A DNA stretch of 32,796 nucleotides from Verrucomicrobiaceae bacterium (GTDB lineage Bacteria; Verrucomicrobiota; Verrucomicrobiia; Verrucomicrobiales; Verrucomicrobiaceae), in the NCBI GenBank assembly GCA_021151605.1, contig JAGKWZ010000031.1:1-32796 (forward strand), read 5' to 3'. The translations under genes and the position numbers were made by a program. Under the pieces are notes generated by a model. The model was not told the origin of the DNA. It worked only from the letters and a program-made list of their open reading frames with translations, and searched no databases. This document shows, in pieces, positions 16,571 to 26,066 of this stretch (position 1 is its first letter; every line of letters begins with the position of its first letter).

Positions 16571-18007
16571 TCAGGCGAGGATGCCGGGGATGAGCGCGCC
16601 GTGGACATCGGTCAGGCGGAAATCACGGCCCTGATAGCGGAAGGTGAGGCGCTCATGGTCCAGGCCGAGCTGGTGGAGGACGGTGGCGTTTAGGTCATGC
16701 ACGTGAACCCCGTTTTCGACGACGTTGAACCCGAAGTCATCCGTCCGGCCATAGCTCACGCCAGGTTTGATGCCGCCTCCGGCCATCCACACGGTGTAGG
16801 CGTCCTTGTGGTGATCTCGCCCGATGCTGACTTTCTTGCCGCTTCCGTCCTGTCCTTGCTTGATGGGGGTTCGGCCAAACTCAGCGCCCCAGATGACGAG
16901 GGTTTCGTCGAGCAGGCCACGGAGCTTCAGATCGCGAACAAGGGCCGTCATGCCCTGATCCACGTCTCTGGCCTTTTCGGGCAGGCGTTTGTCGAGGCCT
17001 CCGTGATGGTCCCAGTCGGCATCGTAGAGCTGGATCATGCGGACACCACGCTCGACGAGGCGGCGGGCGAGGAGGCAGTTGTTCGCAAAGGAGGCTTTGC
17101 CCGGGGTGGCACCATACATGTCGAGCGTGGCCTGGGATTCTTTGGAGATGTCCATGAGGTCAGGCACGCTGGTCTGCATGCGGTAGGCCATCTCATACTG
17201 GCTGATGCGGGTGGCGATTTCGGGGTCGTGGAGGGTGCGGAGGCGCTCTTCGTTGAGCGCCTTCACGGCGTCGAGCACCTGTCGCCGGTCGCTTCGGGAG
17301 TGCCCCTTGGGATTGCTGAGGAAGAGGACCGCATCACCCTCAGAGCGGAACTGGATGCCCTGATACACGCTGGGGAGGAAGCCGGTGGACCAGAGCGACG
17401 TGCCAGCGCCACCTGGCGGGCCGGAAAGCATGACGACATAGGCAGGCAGGTCACTGTTCTCACTGCCGAGACCATAGGTGACCCAGGCCCCCATGGAGGG
17501 CCGCCCACCCTGGCCGAAGCCACTGTGCAGGAACATCTGCGCCGGGGCGTGGTTGATCTCGTTCGTGTGGAGAGATTTGATGACGCAGAGGTCGTCTGCG
17601 ACGGTGGAAAGGTGGGGCAGCAGCTCCGACATCCAGGTGCCGCTCTGGCCGTGCTGTTTGAATTTGAATGGCGAGCCCTGGAGGGCGGTCTCGGTGCCGA
17701 TGAAGGCAAAGCGCTTGCCTTCGAGCAGCTCGGGAGGGCAGGGCTGTCCATTGCGCCGGACGAGTTCGGGCTTGTAGTCAAAAAGATCCAACTGCGAGGG
17801 TGCCCCAATCATGTGGAGGTAGATCACATGTTTGGCCTTTGGGGCAAAGTGCGGGTCCCTGGGCAGGCCGACATCCTTGGAGGCCGCCGCGGAGAGGTCA
17901 CGAGAAAGGAGGGAGCCGAGGGCAGCGGCCCCGAGGGACAGTCCACCCGTCTGGAGCAGGCTGCGGCGGGAAAGGTGCGGTGAGTGCAGGAGCTGTGCAG
18001 GATTCAT
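16571..18007 (-). CDS. DUF1501 domain protein, Tat-exported
   Basis: The 478-residue protein begins with a Tat signal (SRRSLLQTGGLSLGAAALGS, residues 13-32). The rest matches DUF1501, an alkaline-phosphatase/sulfatase-fold family very abundant in Planctomycetes and Verrucomicrobia. Visible landmarks are HVIYLHMIGAPSQLDLFDYK near 60-80, MLSGPPGGAG near 193, and IWGAEFGRTPIKQG near 370 followed by GRDHHKDAYTVWMAGGGI near 388-406, which supplies metal-ligand-like Asp/His. It lies 7 bp downstream of the DUF1549/DUF1553 gene, a pairing that is conserved in this superphylum and implies a shared periplasmic process. The substrate is unproven; sulfated or complex polysaccharides are often proposed. 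Confidence 0.93.
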   Translation of the reverse strand: MNPAQLLHSPHLSRRSLLQTGGLSLGAAALGSLLSRDLSAAASKDVGLPRDPHFAPKAKHVIYLHMIGAPSQLDLFDYKPELVRRNGQPCPPELLEGKRFAFIGTETALQGSPFKFKQHGQSGTWMSELLPHLSTVADDLCVIKSLHTNEINHAPAQMFLHSGFGQGGRPSMGAWVTYGLGSENSDLPAYVVMLSGPPGGAGTSLWSTGFLPSVYQGIQFRSEGDAVLFLSNPKGHSRSDRRQVLDAVKALNEERLRTLHDPEIATRISQYEMAYRMQTSVPDLMDISKESQATLDMYGATPGKASFANNCLLARRLVERGVRMIQLYDADWDHHGGLDKRLPEKARDVDQGMTALVRDLKLRGLLDETLVIWGAEFGRTPIKQGQDGSGKKVSIGRDHHKDAYTVWMAGGGIKPGVSYGRTDDFGFNVVENGVHVHDLNATVLHQLGLDHERLTFRYQGRDFRLTDVHGALIPGILA

Positions 18008-18014
18008 GCGAAGG

Positions 18015-21000
18015 TCAGTTTTTAGTGATGCACTCGTCGAGGTTCAGGAGGGCCGTAGTCACAGCGGTCCATGCCGTGCTGAGATCGGCACCATTGTCTG
18101 TCATGGTTTGGTGCAGCCGGGTGAGGGTGGTCACTTCCGTGGCAGAGGGTCGGCGGGCGAGGGCGAGTCGGAAGGCATGGGTAATCTGTTCCGTGAAGGG
18201 GACTCCAGCCTTTTCCTTCAGGATGCGGGCGGCGAAGGCCTGGGCAGCTTCGACATAGACTGGATCGTTGAGAAGCGTCAGCGCCTGAAGCGGAGTGTTG
18301 CTGCGCGACCGCTTGACCACACAGGCCATGCGGGCAGAGGCATCGAAGTTCACAAAGCTCGGATTCGGTGCGCCGCGTTTGAGGACGACGTAGAGACCCC
18401 GGCGGTTCTTCTTTTCACCCGTGCTGGTCTTGTACTCATACTGCTGGCCGCCGACCTTTCGCCAGAGGCCGTCGGGCTGGGGAGGATAGATTGGGGGGCC
18501 GCCTTTCTCCGTGCTCAGCAGGCCGGCGATGGCCAGTGCATTGTCGCGGATGCCTTCGGCATCGAGGCGGAGACGAGGGCCGCGGGCATACAGGTGGTTG
18601 GCATCATCTTTTTGGATCAGTTCCGGGGTGAGGGCTGCATCCTGGCCAAAAGTGGCGGAGGTGGTGATGAGGCGCAGCAGCTTCTTCATGGACCAGCCAT
18701 TCTCCATCAAAGTCACCGCCAGATAGTCGAGCAGCTCGGGATGTGTCGGCGGGCTGCCTTTGATGCCGAAGTCCTCGACGGTCGCGACGATGCCATGACC
18801 GAAAAGTTCAGCCCACCAGCGATTGACGGTGACACGCGCCGTCAGAGGATTTTCTTTGGAAACCAGCCACTGGGCGAGGCCGAGGCGGTTCGCTGGGCCG
18901 GGGGTTTTCGGAAGGATGGCGGGTGTCGTGGCGGATACCGGCGTGGCAGGGTCAGAGTAAACGCCGCGCTTGAAGATGGCGGTCATGCGCGGCTGAGGCA
19001 GCTCCTTCATCACTTCCGTGGTCGGGGTCTTGGTGGCGGCGAGCTTCTTGTCGATGTCCGTCATTTGTTTTTTCATGGCGGCGAGTCCTGGCATCTCGAG
19101 GTCGAAGTGTTCGCGGAGCTGAGCGAGCATTTTCGCGTTGAGTCGTGGACGCTTGAGGAGGGCGGCGATCGGTGCGGGAACGTCCGTGGTGGAGAGGCTG
19201 CCAGTGACGGCGGAGAGCCGGAACCGACCCAGCGTGCGACCACCACCATAAGTTTGGGTGAGAGTGACCACGAGTTCCTGGCTGCTAGAGAGTTCGGCTG
19301 GAGTCTCCAGCTCGAAGGTGGCTTGGTGGGGTTTGCCGAATTCAGGATTGATGGCCCAGGCGGTCTTGGGGTCGTCATCAATGGCTCCCGCTGGATCGAA
19401 GTTCTTTTGAGAAAAGTCGGCGGTGGCGCTGGCAAATTTCAGGACCTGGCCCTCGTCGTCATTCGCGGCGGCGAGACGGGTACGAACCTCGAAGGTGTTG
19501 AGGACAAAGTTTGGGCGGTCTGGGGAGCCGCGCCCAGGGCCGGTGCCGGGTAGATCGGGATGGGTGAGAGCTTCGAGCTTGAACCCCGTCACCTTTTTCA
19601 AAGTGGGGGCTTTGAGCACGAGGCGGTAGGTATCCGTGTCAGGAGTTTCGCCTGAAAGGAGGATGGAGCCATCATCGAGTTCGCGGTGGCTGGCGCCGTT
19701 TTCGGAGATGAATTCGACGACATCGAGAGTGTGGTCGATCACGGGTTCGTCGGAGCTATTGCGGGCTTTTTCAAGCCAGGCCTGGAAAGCTGAGTCAGCG
19801 TCTTTTTTCAGGGCGGACATGCGGGCTTCGATGGCGGTCTTTTCGGCCTGGAGTCTTTGGCGCTCCGGATCGGGTGCAGAGCCCGTCATTGCGAAGGGGC
19901 TGCCGTTGAAGGCGATGGAACCTGGCACTTTGGGGTTGGTGCGTTCGGCCTCCTTCTGCGTATTGTTAAAGTAGGCCAGCAGGCTGTAGTAGTCGGCCTG
20001 GGAGATGGGGTCGTATTTGTGGTTGTGGCACTGGGCGCACTCCAGGGTGGTGCCGAGCCAGACGGCACCCGTGGTATTCACCCGGTCGAGCACCTGGTTG
20101 ATGCGACTTTCCTCCGGTTCGGTGCCTGCTTCGACGTTCGTGGGCGTGCAGCGGTGGAAGCCGGTGGCGACGATTTGATCGATAGTCGGGTTGGAGAGGA
20201 GATCGCCCGCGACTTGCTCGATGGTGAAGCGGTCAAAAGGCATGTCAGCGTTGAGGGCATTGACCACCCAGTCGCGGAAACCCCAGATCTCGCGGAGATC
20301 ATCGCGCTGGAAGCCGTGAGAGTCGGCATATCGGGCGAGATCGAGCCAGGGCCTGGCCCAGCGAACTCCAAACTCGGGCGAGTCGAGAAGCTGATCCACC
20401 AGAGACTCCACCGCAGCCTGACGACCACGAGCGACGGCGGACTCAAAAGCGATGACTTGCTCAGGCGTCGGCGGCAGCCCGATGAGGGCCAGAAACAGAC
20501 GGCGGGCGAGTATCGCAGGCTCGGCGGGCGACGCGGGGCTCAGCTTTTCGGCCTCAAGCCGGGCCAGGATGAAGCGATCGAGATCATTCTGAGGCCACTG
20601 GGTGTTTTTGACTGGGGGAGGCGTCGCTTTGACAGGTTTTACATAAGCCCAGTGGGCGGCAGTGCTCACGGAGTCAGGCCACACGGCACCTTCAGCCACC
20701 CAGGCGCGCAGCGTGGCGATCTCGGCGGCAGAGAGCGGGGTGCCACGGCGGGGCATGGATTCCTTATCCGAACGCGGCAGCGCGACCCGGCGGAGAAGCT
20801 CACTGGTAGCAGGCTGGCCGGGCGTGATGACAGGTCCATGAGCACCTGGGGCAAGGGCATGCGATTTGGCATCCAGCCGCAGGCCCGCTTTTTGTACGTC
20901 GGGGCCATGGCACTCAAAACAGGCCCGCTTCAGCAAGGGGAGGATTTGATCTGGAAAACTGACAGCCGCACCGGCAGGTGCAGCGATCAGCGTGATGGCG

Positions 21001-21029
21001 GCCAGGGAGGCGGCATAAGTCCGGGGCAT
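18015..21029 (-). CDS. Planctomycete-type cytochrome c / DUF1549 / DUF1553 protein
   Basis: The 1004-residue protein has a signal peptide ending near AGAA (residue 22). A PSCyt1-type cytochrome c motif CFECH lies at 37-41. DUF1549 covers about 150-355, with LARYADSHGFQRD near 235 and CAQCHNHKYDPISQADYY from about 330, a second C-x-x-C-H. A less conserved beta-rich middle (390-640) follows. The C-terminal DUF1553 covers about 690-960, with ARVTVNRWWAELFGHGIV near 730 and a VKRSRSNTPLQALTLLNDP stretch near 910. Such proteins are periplasmic and occur next to DUF1501 genes, as here. They may carry electrons in polysaccharide-related oxidation, although this has not been shown directly as far as I know. 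It is divergent from queF across 90 bp. Confidence 0.94.
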   Translation of the reverse strand: MPRTYAASLAAITLIAAPAGAAVSFPDQILPLLKRACFECHGPDVQKAGLRLDAKSHALAPGAHGPVITPGQPATSELLRRVALPRSDKESMPRRGTPLSAAEIATLRAWVAEGAVWPDSVSTAAHWAYVKPVKATPPPVKNTQWPQNDLDRFILARLEAEKLSPASPAEPAILARRLFLALIGLPPTPEQVIAFESAVARGRQAAVESLVDQLLDSPEFGVRWARPWLDLARYADSHGFQRDDLREIWGFRDWVVNALNADMPFDRFTIEQVAGDLLSNPTIDQIVATGFHRCTPTNVEAGTEPEESRINQVLDRVNTTGAVWLGTTLECAQCHNHKYDPISQADYYSLLAYFNNTQKEAERTNPKVPGSIAFNGSPFAMTGSAPDPERQRLQAEKTAIEARMSALKKDADSAFQAWLEKARNSSDEPVIDHTLDVVEFISENGASHRELDDGSILLSGETPDTDTYRLVLKAPTLKKVTGFKLEALTHPDLPGTGPGRGSPDRPNFVLNTFEVRTRLAAANDDEGQVLKFASATADFSQKNFDPAGAIDDDPKTAWAINPEFGKPHQATFELETPAELSSSQELVVTLTQTYGGGRTLGRFRLSAVTGSLSTTDVPAPIAALLKRPRLNAKMLAQLREHFDLEMPGLAAMKKQMTDIDKKLAATKTPTTEVMKELPQPRMTAIFKRGVYSDPATPVSATTPAILPKTPGPANRLGLAQWLVSKENPLTARVTVNRWWAELFGHGIVATVEDFGIKGSPPTHPELLDYLAVTLMENGWSMKKLLRLITTSATFGQDAALTPELIQKDDANHLYARGPRLRLDAEGIRDNALAIAGLLSTEKGGPPIYPPQPDGLWRKVGGQQYEYKTSTGEKKNRRGLYVVLKRGAPNPSFVNFDASARMACVVKRSRSNTPLQALTLLNDPVYVEAAQAFAARILKEKAGVPFTEQITHAFRLALARRPSATEVTTLTRLHQTMTDNGADLSTAWTAVTTALLNLDECITKN

Positions 21030-21119
21030 GTCTGGGGAAACGCCTGGTGGTGGAGGCTCTTGCAGCGGAGGCCCCTGCGACAGGTTGCGACTCCTGGCAT
21101 CCCATCCATACTGGCAGCC

Positions 21120-21557
21120 ATGTCAGACACGCCCTCCGTCCTTTCCCTCCTCGGCCGCTCCGAGCACAAACTACCGCCCTCGCCCGATGAAGCAGTGCTG
21201 GAGACCTTCCCAAACCGCACGCCGGGCCGGAACTACACCATCCACCTCAGCCAGCCAGACTTTGGCTCGCTCTGCCCCGTCACCGGCCAGCCGGATGCTG
21301 CCCACATCGAGATCCTCTACATCCCGGACACGCTGTGCGTGGAGACGAAGTCGCTGAAGTTCTACCTCGCCAGCTATCGCAACCACGCCTCGTTCAATGA
21401 AGCCATCGTCAACCGCATCCTCGACGACCTCGTGAAAGCCTGCGCGCCAAAGCAGGCCATCGTCCGAGGGCGCTTCGCCCCGCGCGGCGGCATCCAGCTA
21501 ACCTGCGAGGCACGCTTTCCGAACTTCGAAGGCAGGCTCGAGTGGGAAAAGAAATAA
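21120..21557 (+). CDS. queF: NADPH-dependent 7-cyano-7-deazaguanine reductase
   Basis: This 145-residue protein is the short (YkvM-type) QueF, which reduces the nitrile preQ0 to preQ1 in queuosine synthesis (cytoplasm). The catalytic Cys lies in SLCPVTGQPD (Cys52), the general acid Asp follows at 59, and VETKSLKFYLASYRNH (74-89) holds the QueF signature; SFNE completes the active site. The start at 21120 (MSDTPSVLSLLG) is chosen from family length. The frame runs far upstream only as a shadow of the antisense DUF1549 gene. It precedes queC by 10 bp, so the two form a queuosine operon. The leader between the divergent gene and queF shows no convincing preQ1 riboswitch. Confidence 0.95.
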   Translation: MSDTPSVLSLLGRSEHKLPPSPDEAVLETFPNRTPGRNYTIHLSQPDFGSLCPVTGQPDAAHIEILYIPDTLCVETKSLKFYLASYRNHASFNEAIVNRILDDLVKACAPKQAIVRGRFAPRGGIQLTCEARFPNFEGRLEWEKK

Positions 21558-21567
21558 GGCACCACGT

Positions 21568-22245
21568 ATGAAAACCCTCGTACTCCTCAGCGGCGGCATG
21601 GACTCCACCGTCGCCCTTTACCAGGCCCGGCAGGAGCACGAGGTCGTGGGCGCGGTGAGCTTCGATTACGGCTCCAAACACAACGCCAGCGAGATCGCCA
21701 TGGCGCGCTGGCATTGCCAGCAGTTCGGGCTTCGGCATGACGTCGTCGCGCTGCCTTTCGTGAACGAACTCTTCGCCTCCGACCTGCTGCAAAGCGGCGG
21801 CGACATCCCCGAAGGGCACTATGCCGATGAAAACATGAAGCGCACCGTGGTGCCCTTCCGCAATGGCATCATGCTCGCCATCGCCTGCGGCATCGCCGAA
21901 TCCCGAGAGGCCGAGGCGCTCGTCATCGCCGCCCATGCGGGTGACCACGCCATCTATCCCGACTGCCGCGAGCCCTTCATGCAGGCCATGGCCGCCTCCA
22001 TGCGCGAGGGCACCTACGCGCGAATCGAGCTGCTGCGTCCCTTCATGAGCATGGACAAAACAGGCATCGCCAAGCTCGGCCACGACCTCGGCATCGACTT
22101 CGCCCGCACCTGGAGCTGCTACAAAGGCGGCCCCATCCACTGCGGACGCTGCGGCACCTGCGTGGAGCGGCGTGAGGCCTTCATGCTCGCCGGTCTCGAT
22201 GATCCCACGGAGTATGCGTTGCAAGGCGCGCTGCCATCGGCATAG
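21568..22245 (+). CDS. queC: 7-cyano-7-deazaguanine synthase
   Basis: The 225-residue protein is QueC, which converts 7-carboxy-7-deazaguanine to preQ0 with ATP and ammonia. The PP-loop motif SGGMDS is at 8-13. The adenylate-binding SFDYGSKH (31-38) and VPFRNGIMLAIA near 95-106 are typical. Zinc-binding cysteines are at 184, 192, 195 and 198 (SCYKGGPIHCGRCGTC). The length is normal. It lies directly behind queF, so the final two steps to preQ1 are co-transcribed. queD and queE are not in the window. Confidence 0.97.
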   Translation: MKTLVLLSGGMDSTVALYQARQEHEVVGAVSFDYGSKHNASEIAMARWHCQQFGLRHDVVALPFVNELFASDLLQSGGDIPEGHYADENMKRTVVPFRNGIMLAIACGIAESREAEALVIAAHAGDHAIYPDCREPFMQAMAASMREGTYARIELLRPFMSMDKTGIAKLGHDLGIDFARTWSCYKGGPIHCGRCGTCVERREAFMLAGLDDPTEYALQGALPSA

Positions 22246-22257
22246 CCACAGCCCTCC

Positions 22258-24261
22258 ATGATCAGCATCCTCGAAGCCACTCCCGGCGCCACCGGCCCCT
22301 CGCTCGCCGAACGGATGCATCTGGCCTTTTCCCAGGATGGAAAGCTCGCCGAGTCGCCCCAGTTCGAGTTCCGCCCGCAGCAGCAGCAGATGGCGCAGCT
22401 CGTCGGTGATGCTTTGGAAAAGAACCGCGCGCTCATTTGCGAAGCCGCCACCGGCGTCGGCAAATCCCTCGCCTACCTCATCCCCGCCGCCACCTTTGCC
22501 ATCGAGCAAAAGCGGAAGGCCATCATCTGCACCCACACGATTAATCTCCAGGAGCAGCTCATCCATAAAGACATCCCCATCGTCAAAAAGATCGTCGGGG
22601 ACTTCCACGCCGAGCTGCTGAAAGGCCGGAACAACTACCTCTGCCCCACGCGCCTGAAGCACGCCTTTTCACAAACGGGCGATCTCTTCAGCAGCAGCGA
22701 GGCCGCCGAGCTTCAGCTCATCGAGGAATGGCATCGCGAGAATCCCACCGCCACGCTCAGCGAGATGGACTTCACACCCGGCGCACGACTTTGGTCCATG
22801 ATCCGCAGTGAACCGCACGCCTGCACCCCACGGCGATGCCCGCCTGGAAGCGGCTGCGTTTACCAGGATGTCCGCCGCCGCATGGCCGCTGCGGATGTGC
22901 TGGTGCTGAACCACACGCTCTTCTTCACCCTGCTGGCCTCCGCCGATGAAATCCTCACCGAGGACGCCAACTTCATCTTCCCGCGCGACTTCGTCATCAT
23001 CGACGAAGCCCACACCATCGAGAACATCGCCGCGCAGGCCTTCGGCATCCATGTGAACGAATCCAGCGTGCGCTTTGAGCTCGGCCGCCTCTACAATCCG
23101 AAGACGCGCAAAGGCTTCTTCCAGAGTGTGGGCGACAGCGATGCCATCCGCGAAGTCACCCAGACCATTGGTGCTGCCGAGATGTTCTTCCGCGAAGCCG
23201 AAGCCCGCTGCAAATTCAGCGGCCCGTATGGCAAAGAGTTCCGCATTCGCGAAGCCGGGCTCACGGAAAATACGCTCGCCCTGCCTCTGCAACGTGTCGC
23301 CAACTATGCCATCAAAGCCGGCGATGCCGCGAAGAGCGAAGGTCAGAAACTCGAGCTGCACGACATCGCCAAACGTCTCACCGCGCTGCGGACCGACCTC
23401 TCCGCCTTCCTCGATCAAACCGAAGATGGCCATGTCTATTGGGCCGAGCGCGGCACCGGTGACACGCGCAATCTCTCCCTGCACAGCGCTCCCATCGACG
23501 TGGCACCGAAGCTCGAAGAGATCTTCTTCTCCGGCGGCAAAGCCTGTGTTTTCACCAGCGCTACTCTCGGCATTGGCGATGACACTCAGCTCAACTACTT
23601 CCGCAACCGCGTCGGCGCTCAAAAGGCCCGCGCCTCCTGCATCGAGAGCCCCTTTGACTTTAAAAAGCAGATGCGGCTTTATCTCGTGAAGAAGATGCCC
23701 GAGCCCAAGGAAGCCAGCTACGCCGACGCACTTCAGGAGAAGATCGAGCACTTTCTCGAACTCTCCCAGGGACGCGCCTTTGTCCTCTTCACCAGCTACT
23801 CCCAGCTCACCGCCATGGCGGACCGGCTGGAGGACTTCTGCGATGACCACGGCTGGCGTTTGCTAGCCCAAGGTCGCGGCATGCCACGCCACCAGATGCT
23901 CGCTGAGTTCAAAAAGGACGTGCACAGCATCCTCTTCGGCACCGACAGCTTCTGGACCGGGGTCGATGTCCCCGGCGAAGCCCTCAGCAACGTCATCATC
24001 ACCCGACTCCCCTTTGCCGTGCCGGACCATCCCGTCGTCGCCAGCCGCCTGGAGCACCTCGAAGAACAGGGCCGGAACAGTTTTAGCGAATACAGCGTCC
24101 CCGAAGCCATCCTCAAACTGCGCCAAGGCGTCGGCCGTCTCATCCGCACACAGAAGGACAAAGGCATGGTCGCCATCCTCGACCCCCGCATCATCTCCAA
24201 GCCCTACGGCCGCGCCTTCATGGCCAGCCTGCCGGATTGCCCGGTGGAGATCATCGGATAG
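22258..24261 (+). CDS. DinG/XPD-family ATP-dependent helicase with Fe-S cluster
   Basis: The 667-residue superfamily 2 helicase has a Q-motif-like FRPQQQQMAQL at 38-48 and Walker A AATGVGKS (63-70). Cysteines at 129, 189, 194 and 200 are spaced like the XPD/DinG 4Fe-4S domain. The DEAH box lies at 249-252 (IIDEAHTIEN). C-terminal motifs are FVLFTSYSQL near 508, FGTDSFWTGVDVPGE near 560-575 (motif V), and RQGVGRLIRT near 622 (motif VI). Family members unwind DNA 5'-3', including R-loops and damaged duplexes. DinG and its paralogue YoaA cannot be told apart here, so no symbol is given. The start follows the queC stop by 12 bp. The gene lies in a plus-strand run but is functionally separate from queC and dapB. 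Confidence 0.93.
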   Translation: MISILEATPGATGPSLAERMHLAFSQDGKLAESPQFEFRPQQQQMAQLVGDALEKNRALICEAATGVGKSLAYLIPAATFAIEQKRKAIICTHTINLQEQLIHKDIPIVKKIVGDFHAELLKGRNNYLCPTRLKHAFSQTGDLFSSSEAAELQLIEEWHRENPTATLSEMDFTPGARLWSMIRSEPHACTPRRCPPGSGCVYQDVRRRMAAADVLVLNHTLFFTLLASADEILTEDANFIFPRDFVIIDEAHTIENIAAQAFGIHVNESSVRFELGRLYNPKTRKGFFQSVGDSDAIREVTQTIGAAEMFFREAEARCKFSGPYGKEFRIREAGLTENTLALPLQRVANYAIKAGDAAKSEGQKLELHDIAKRLTALRTDLSAFLDQTEDGHVYWAERGTGDTRNLSLHSAPIDVAPKLEEIFFSGGKACVFTSATLGIGDDTQLNYFRNRVGAQKARASCIESPFDFKKQMRLYLVKKMPEPKEASYADALQEKIEHFLELSQGRAFVLFTSYSQLTAMADRLEDFCDDHGWRLLAQGRGMPRHQMLAEFKKDVHSILFGTDSFWTGVDVPGEALSNVIITRLPFAVPDHPVVASRLEHLEEQGRNSFSEYSVPEAILKLRQGVGRLIRTQKDKGMVAILDPRIISKPYGRAFMASLPDCPVEIIG

Positions 24262-24328
24262 CGGCAGGTCATGCCCGGCATTCTCCGGGGTTGAAAAGCT
24301 CTCCCGCCTGCCCACCCTCCGCGCCCTT

Positions 24329-25066
24329 ATGTCCTCCCTCAAACTCCTCGTCACCGGATGCAAAGGCCGCATGGGCCAAGCCGTGCTCGCTGCCGCCCAG
24401 GCTCAGAGCGTCGAAGTCGGTGCCGCCATCGATCTCGGCGACTCCTTCCCCGATGCCCTCGCGAAGTCCGACTGCGTGATCGACTTCAGCTCTCATCACT
24501 TCACCACCGAGCTGCTCGCTGAAGCCTTGAAGCAGAAAAAAGGCCTCGTCATCGGCACCACCGGCCACACCAACGAGGAGCTGGCTGCCATCAAAGATGC
24601 TGCCAAGAGCATCCCCATCGTCTTTGCCTCCAACTTCAGCGTCGGCGTGAACACCCTCTTCTGGCTCACCCGCAAAGCTGCCGAGCTTCTCGGCCCCGAT
24701 TTCGACCTCGAAGTCGTGGAGATGCATCACCGCCTGAAAAAAGACAGCCCCAGCGGCACCGCCCGCACCCTCGTGGAGATCCTCGCCGACGTGCGCGAGC
24801 TGCAATATGATAGCGACTGCCGCCACGGCCGCTTTGGCGATGTCGGTGCCCGCACGAAGGCCGAGATCGGCGTGCACGCCGTTCGCGGTGGCGATGTCGT
24901 CGGTGATCACACGGTCATCTTTGCCAATGTCGGCGAGCGCGTCGAACTCACCCACAAAGCCAGCAGCCGGGATACCTTCGCCAACGGCGCCGTCCGCGCT
25001 GCCCGCTGGCTTGCTGACAAACCTGCCGGCCTCTATGACATGCAGGACGTGCTGGGGCTGAAGTGA
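24329..25066 (+). CDS. dapB: 4-hydroxy-tetrahydrodipicolinate reductase
   Basis: The 245-residue DapB catalyses the NAD(P)H-dependent reduction step of the diaminopimelate/lysine pathway. The N-terminal dinucleotide-binding motif VTGCKGRMGQAV lies at 8-19. DFSSHHFT follows near 52, GTTGHTNEEL near 76, and FASNFSVGVNTLFW near 99-112. The signature EMHHRLKKDSPSGTA near 132-146 contains the catalytic His and Lys. The C-terminal VGDHTVIFANVGERVELTHKA is also typical. The frame is open upstream as a shadow of the helicase gene; the ATG at 24329 gives the family length. The product feeds meso-diaminopimelate to peptidoglycan, which fits alr being two genes downstream. Confidence 0.96.
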   Translation: MSSLKLLVTGCKGRMGQAVLAAAQAQSVEVGAAIDLGDSFPDALAKSDCVIDFSSHHFTTELLAEALKQKKGLVIGTTGHTNEELAAIKDAAKSIPIVFASNFSVGVNTLFWLTRKAAELLGPDFDLEVVEMHHRLKKDSPSGTARTLVEILADVRELQYDSDCRHGRFGDVGARTKAEIGVHAVRGGDVVGDHTVIFANVGERVELTHKASSRDTFANGAVRAARWLADKPAGLYDMQDVLGLK

Positions 25067-25151
25067 GTTGCCGTGCCGTTTGCCGTTGTTGTCGCTGGTC
25101 AACGGTGATCTACTGCCAAGACCAGAAGCCCCAGGTAATCCGTCCTCTGCC

Positions 25152-26030
25152 ATGTCCGCCGCCCAGACCACCATCGCCGTCATCTACGACTACGATCAGA
25201 CGCTTAGTCCCACCTACATGCAGGATGAGACGCTCTTCCCGCATTTTGGCATCAACGCGGCCCAGTTTTGGAAAAAGAGCCGCGAGCTTGTGGATCAGCA
25301 GGGCTACGACGGAGAGCTGGCCTATCTCAAATGTATGCTGGACTACCTGGAGATGGACCGGCCAACCAATGACGAGTTGGTGAAGCTCGGTGCCAAGCTG
25401 CGCTATTTTAAAGGCGTGCCTGAAATCTTCGATGAACTGAACGCCACCCTTAGCAGCCAGCACCGTTCCTTGGGGATCAAGATCGAGCATTACATCGTCT
25501 CCTCTGGTCTTAAGGCGCTGCTTGATGGCAGCTCACTCGCGCCATTTGTGAAGCGCATCTTTGGTTGTGAGTTCGGCACGGATAAAGACGGGCGCATCAG
25601 CTTCCCCAAGCGCGTCATCAGCCACACTACCAAGACGCAGTATCTCTTTCGCATCAACAAAGGCATGCTGGAACCTCACGAAGACGTGAACGACCACATG
25701 GACCCCGAACTGCGTCCCATCCCGTTCCAAAATATGATCTATGTGGGCGACGGTCCTACGGACGTGCCCTGCTTTACTCTCATGAAGCGCTACGGCGGCC
25801 ACGCCATCGCCGTGTACAATGCCGAAGAGGCCAGCCGTGCCAGCTTCCGCAAATGCTACCAGCTCAATGCCCTCGCGGACCGGGTCAAACACATCGCCCC
25901 TGCCGATTATCGCCCAGGCAGCCACCTCCGTCTGCTGCTTGAGGAAATGATCCTCGACATCGCGGACGGCATGATTCGGAAAAAGAAACTTGAGATTGAA
26001 GAGGGCACCGTCTCCGCGCCCCACTTTTGA
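25152..26030 (+). CDS. HAD-superfamily phosphatase
   Basis: I start at 25152 (MSAAQTTIAVIYDYDQTLSP), 292 residues, because the HAD motif I DYDQT then sits near residue 14 as usual; codons further upstream look non-coding. Motif II is the Ser in IVSSGLKALL near 117-126. A Lys follows in the cap-distal region, and motif IV is YVGDGPTDVPCF near 198-210. The arrangement resembles the phosphoserine-phosphatase-like subfamily with a helical cap. The substrate is unknown. It lies 85 bp after dapB and 36 bp before alr, so a role near amino acid or wall-precursor metabolism is possible but is only suggested by the neighbours. Confidence 0.88.
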   Translation: MSAAQTTIAVIYDYDQTLSPTYMQDETLFPHFGINAAQFWKKSRELVDQQGYDGELAYLKCMLDYLEMDRPTNDELVKLGAKLRYFKGVPEIFDELNATLSSQHRSLGIKIEHYIVSSGLKALLDGSSLAPFVKRIFGCEFGTDKDGRISFPKRVISHTTKTQYLFRINKGMLEPHEDVNDHMDPELRPIPFQNMIYVGDGPTDVPCFTLMKRYGGHAIAVYNAEEASRASFRKCYQLNALADRVKHIAPADYRPGSHLRLLLEEMILDIADGMIRKKKLEIEEGTVSAPHF

Positions 26031-26066
26031 GATCGTGCGCTAAAGCCCCTGAACCGCACGGTCATC

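Noticed and set aside
15335..16693. 452-codon plus-strand frame opposite the membrane glycosyltransferase
   Set aside because: It reads as Gln/Arg/His-rich shadow sequence, while the opposite strand has about ten coherent membrane segments.
21030..21119. Possible preQ1 riboswitch before queF-queC
   Set aside because: The 90-bp leader shows neither the short preQ1-I core with its A-rich tail nor a convincing preQ1-II layout, and it must also hold a divergent promoter.
19857..21119. Extended N-terminus of QueF
   Set aside because: The upstream codons are antisense to the DUF1549/DUF1553 gene. Starting at 21120 gives the normal short QueF length.
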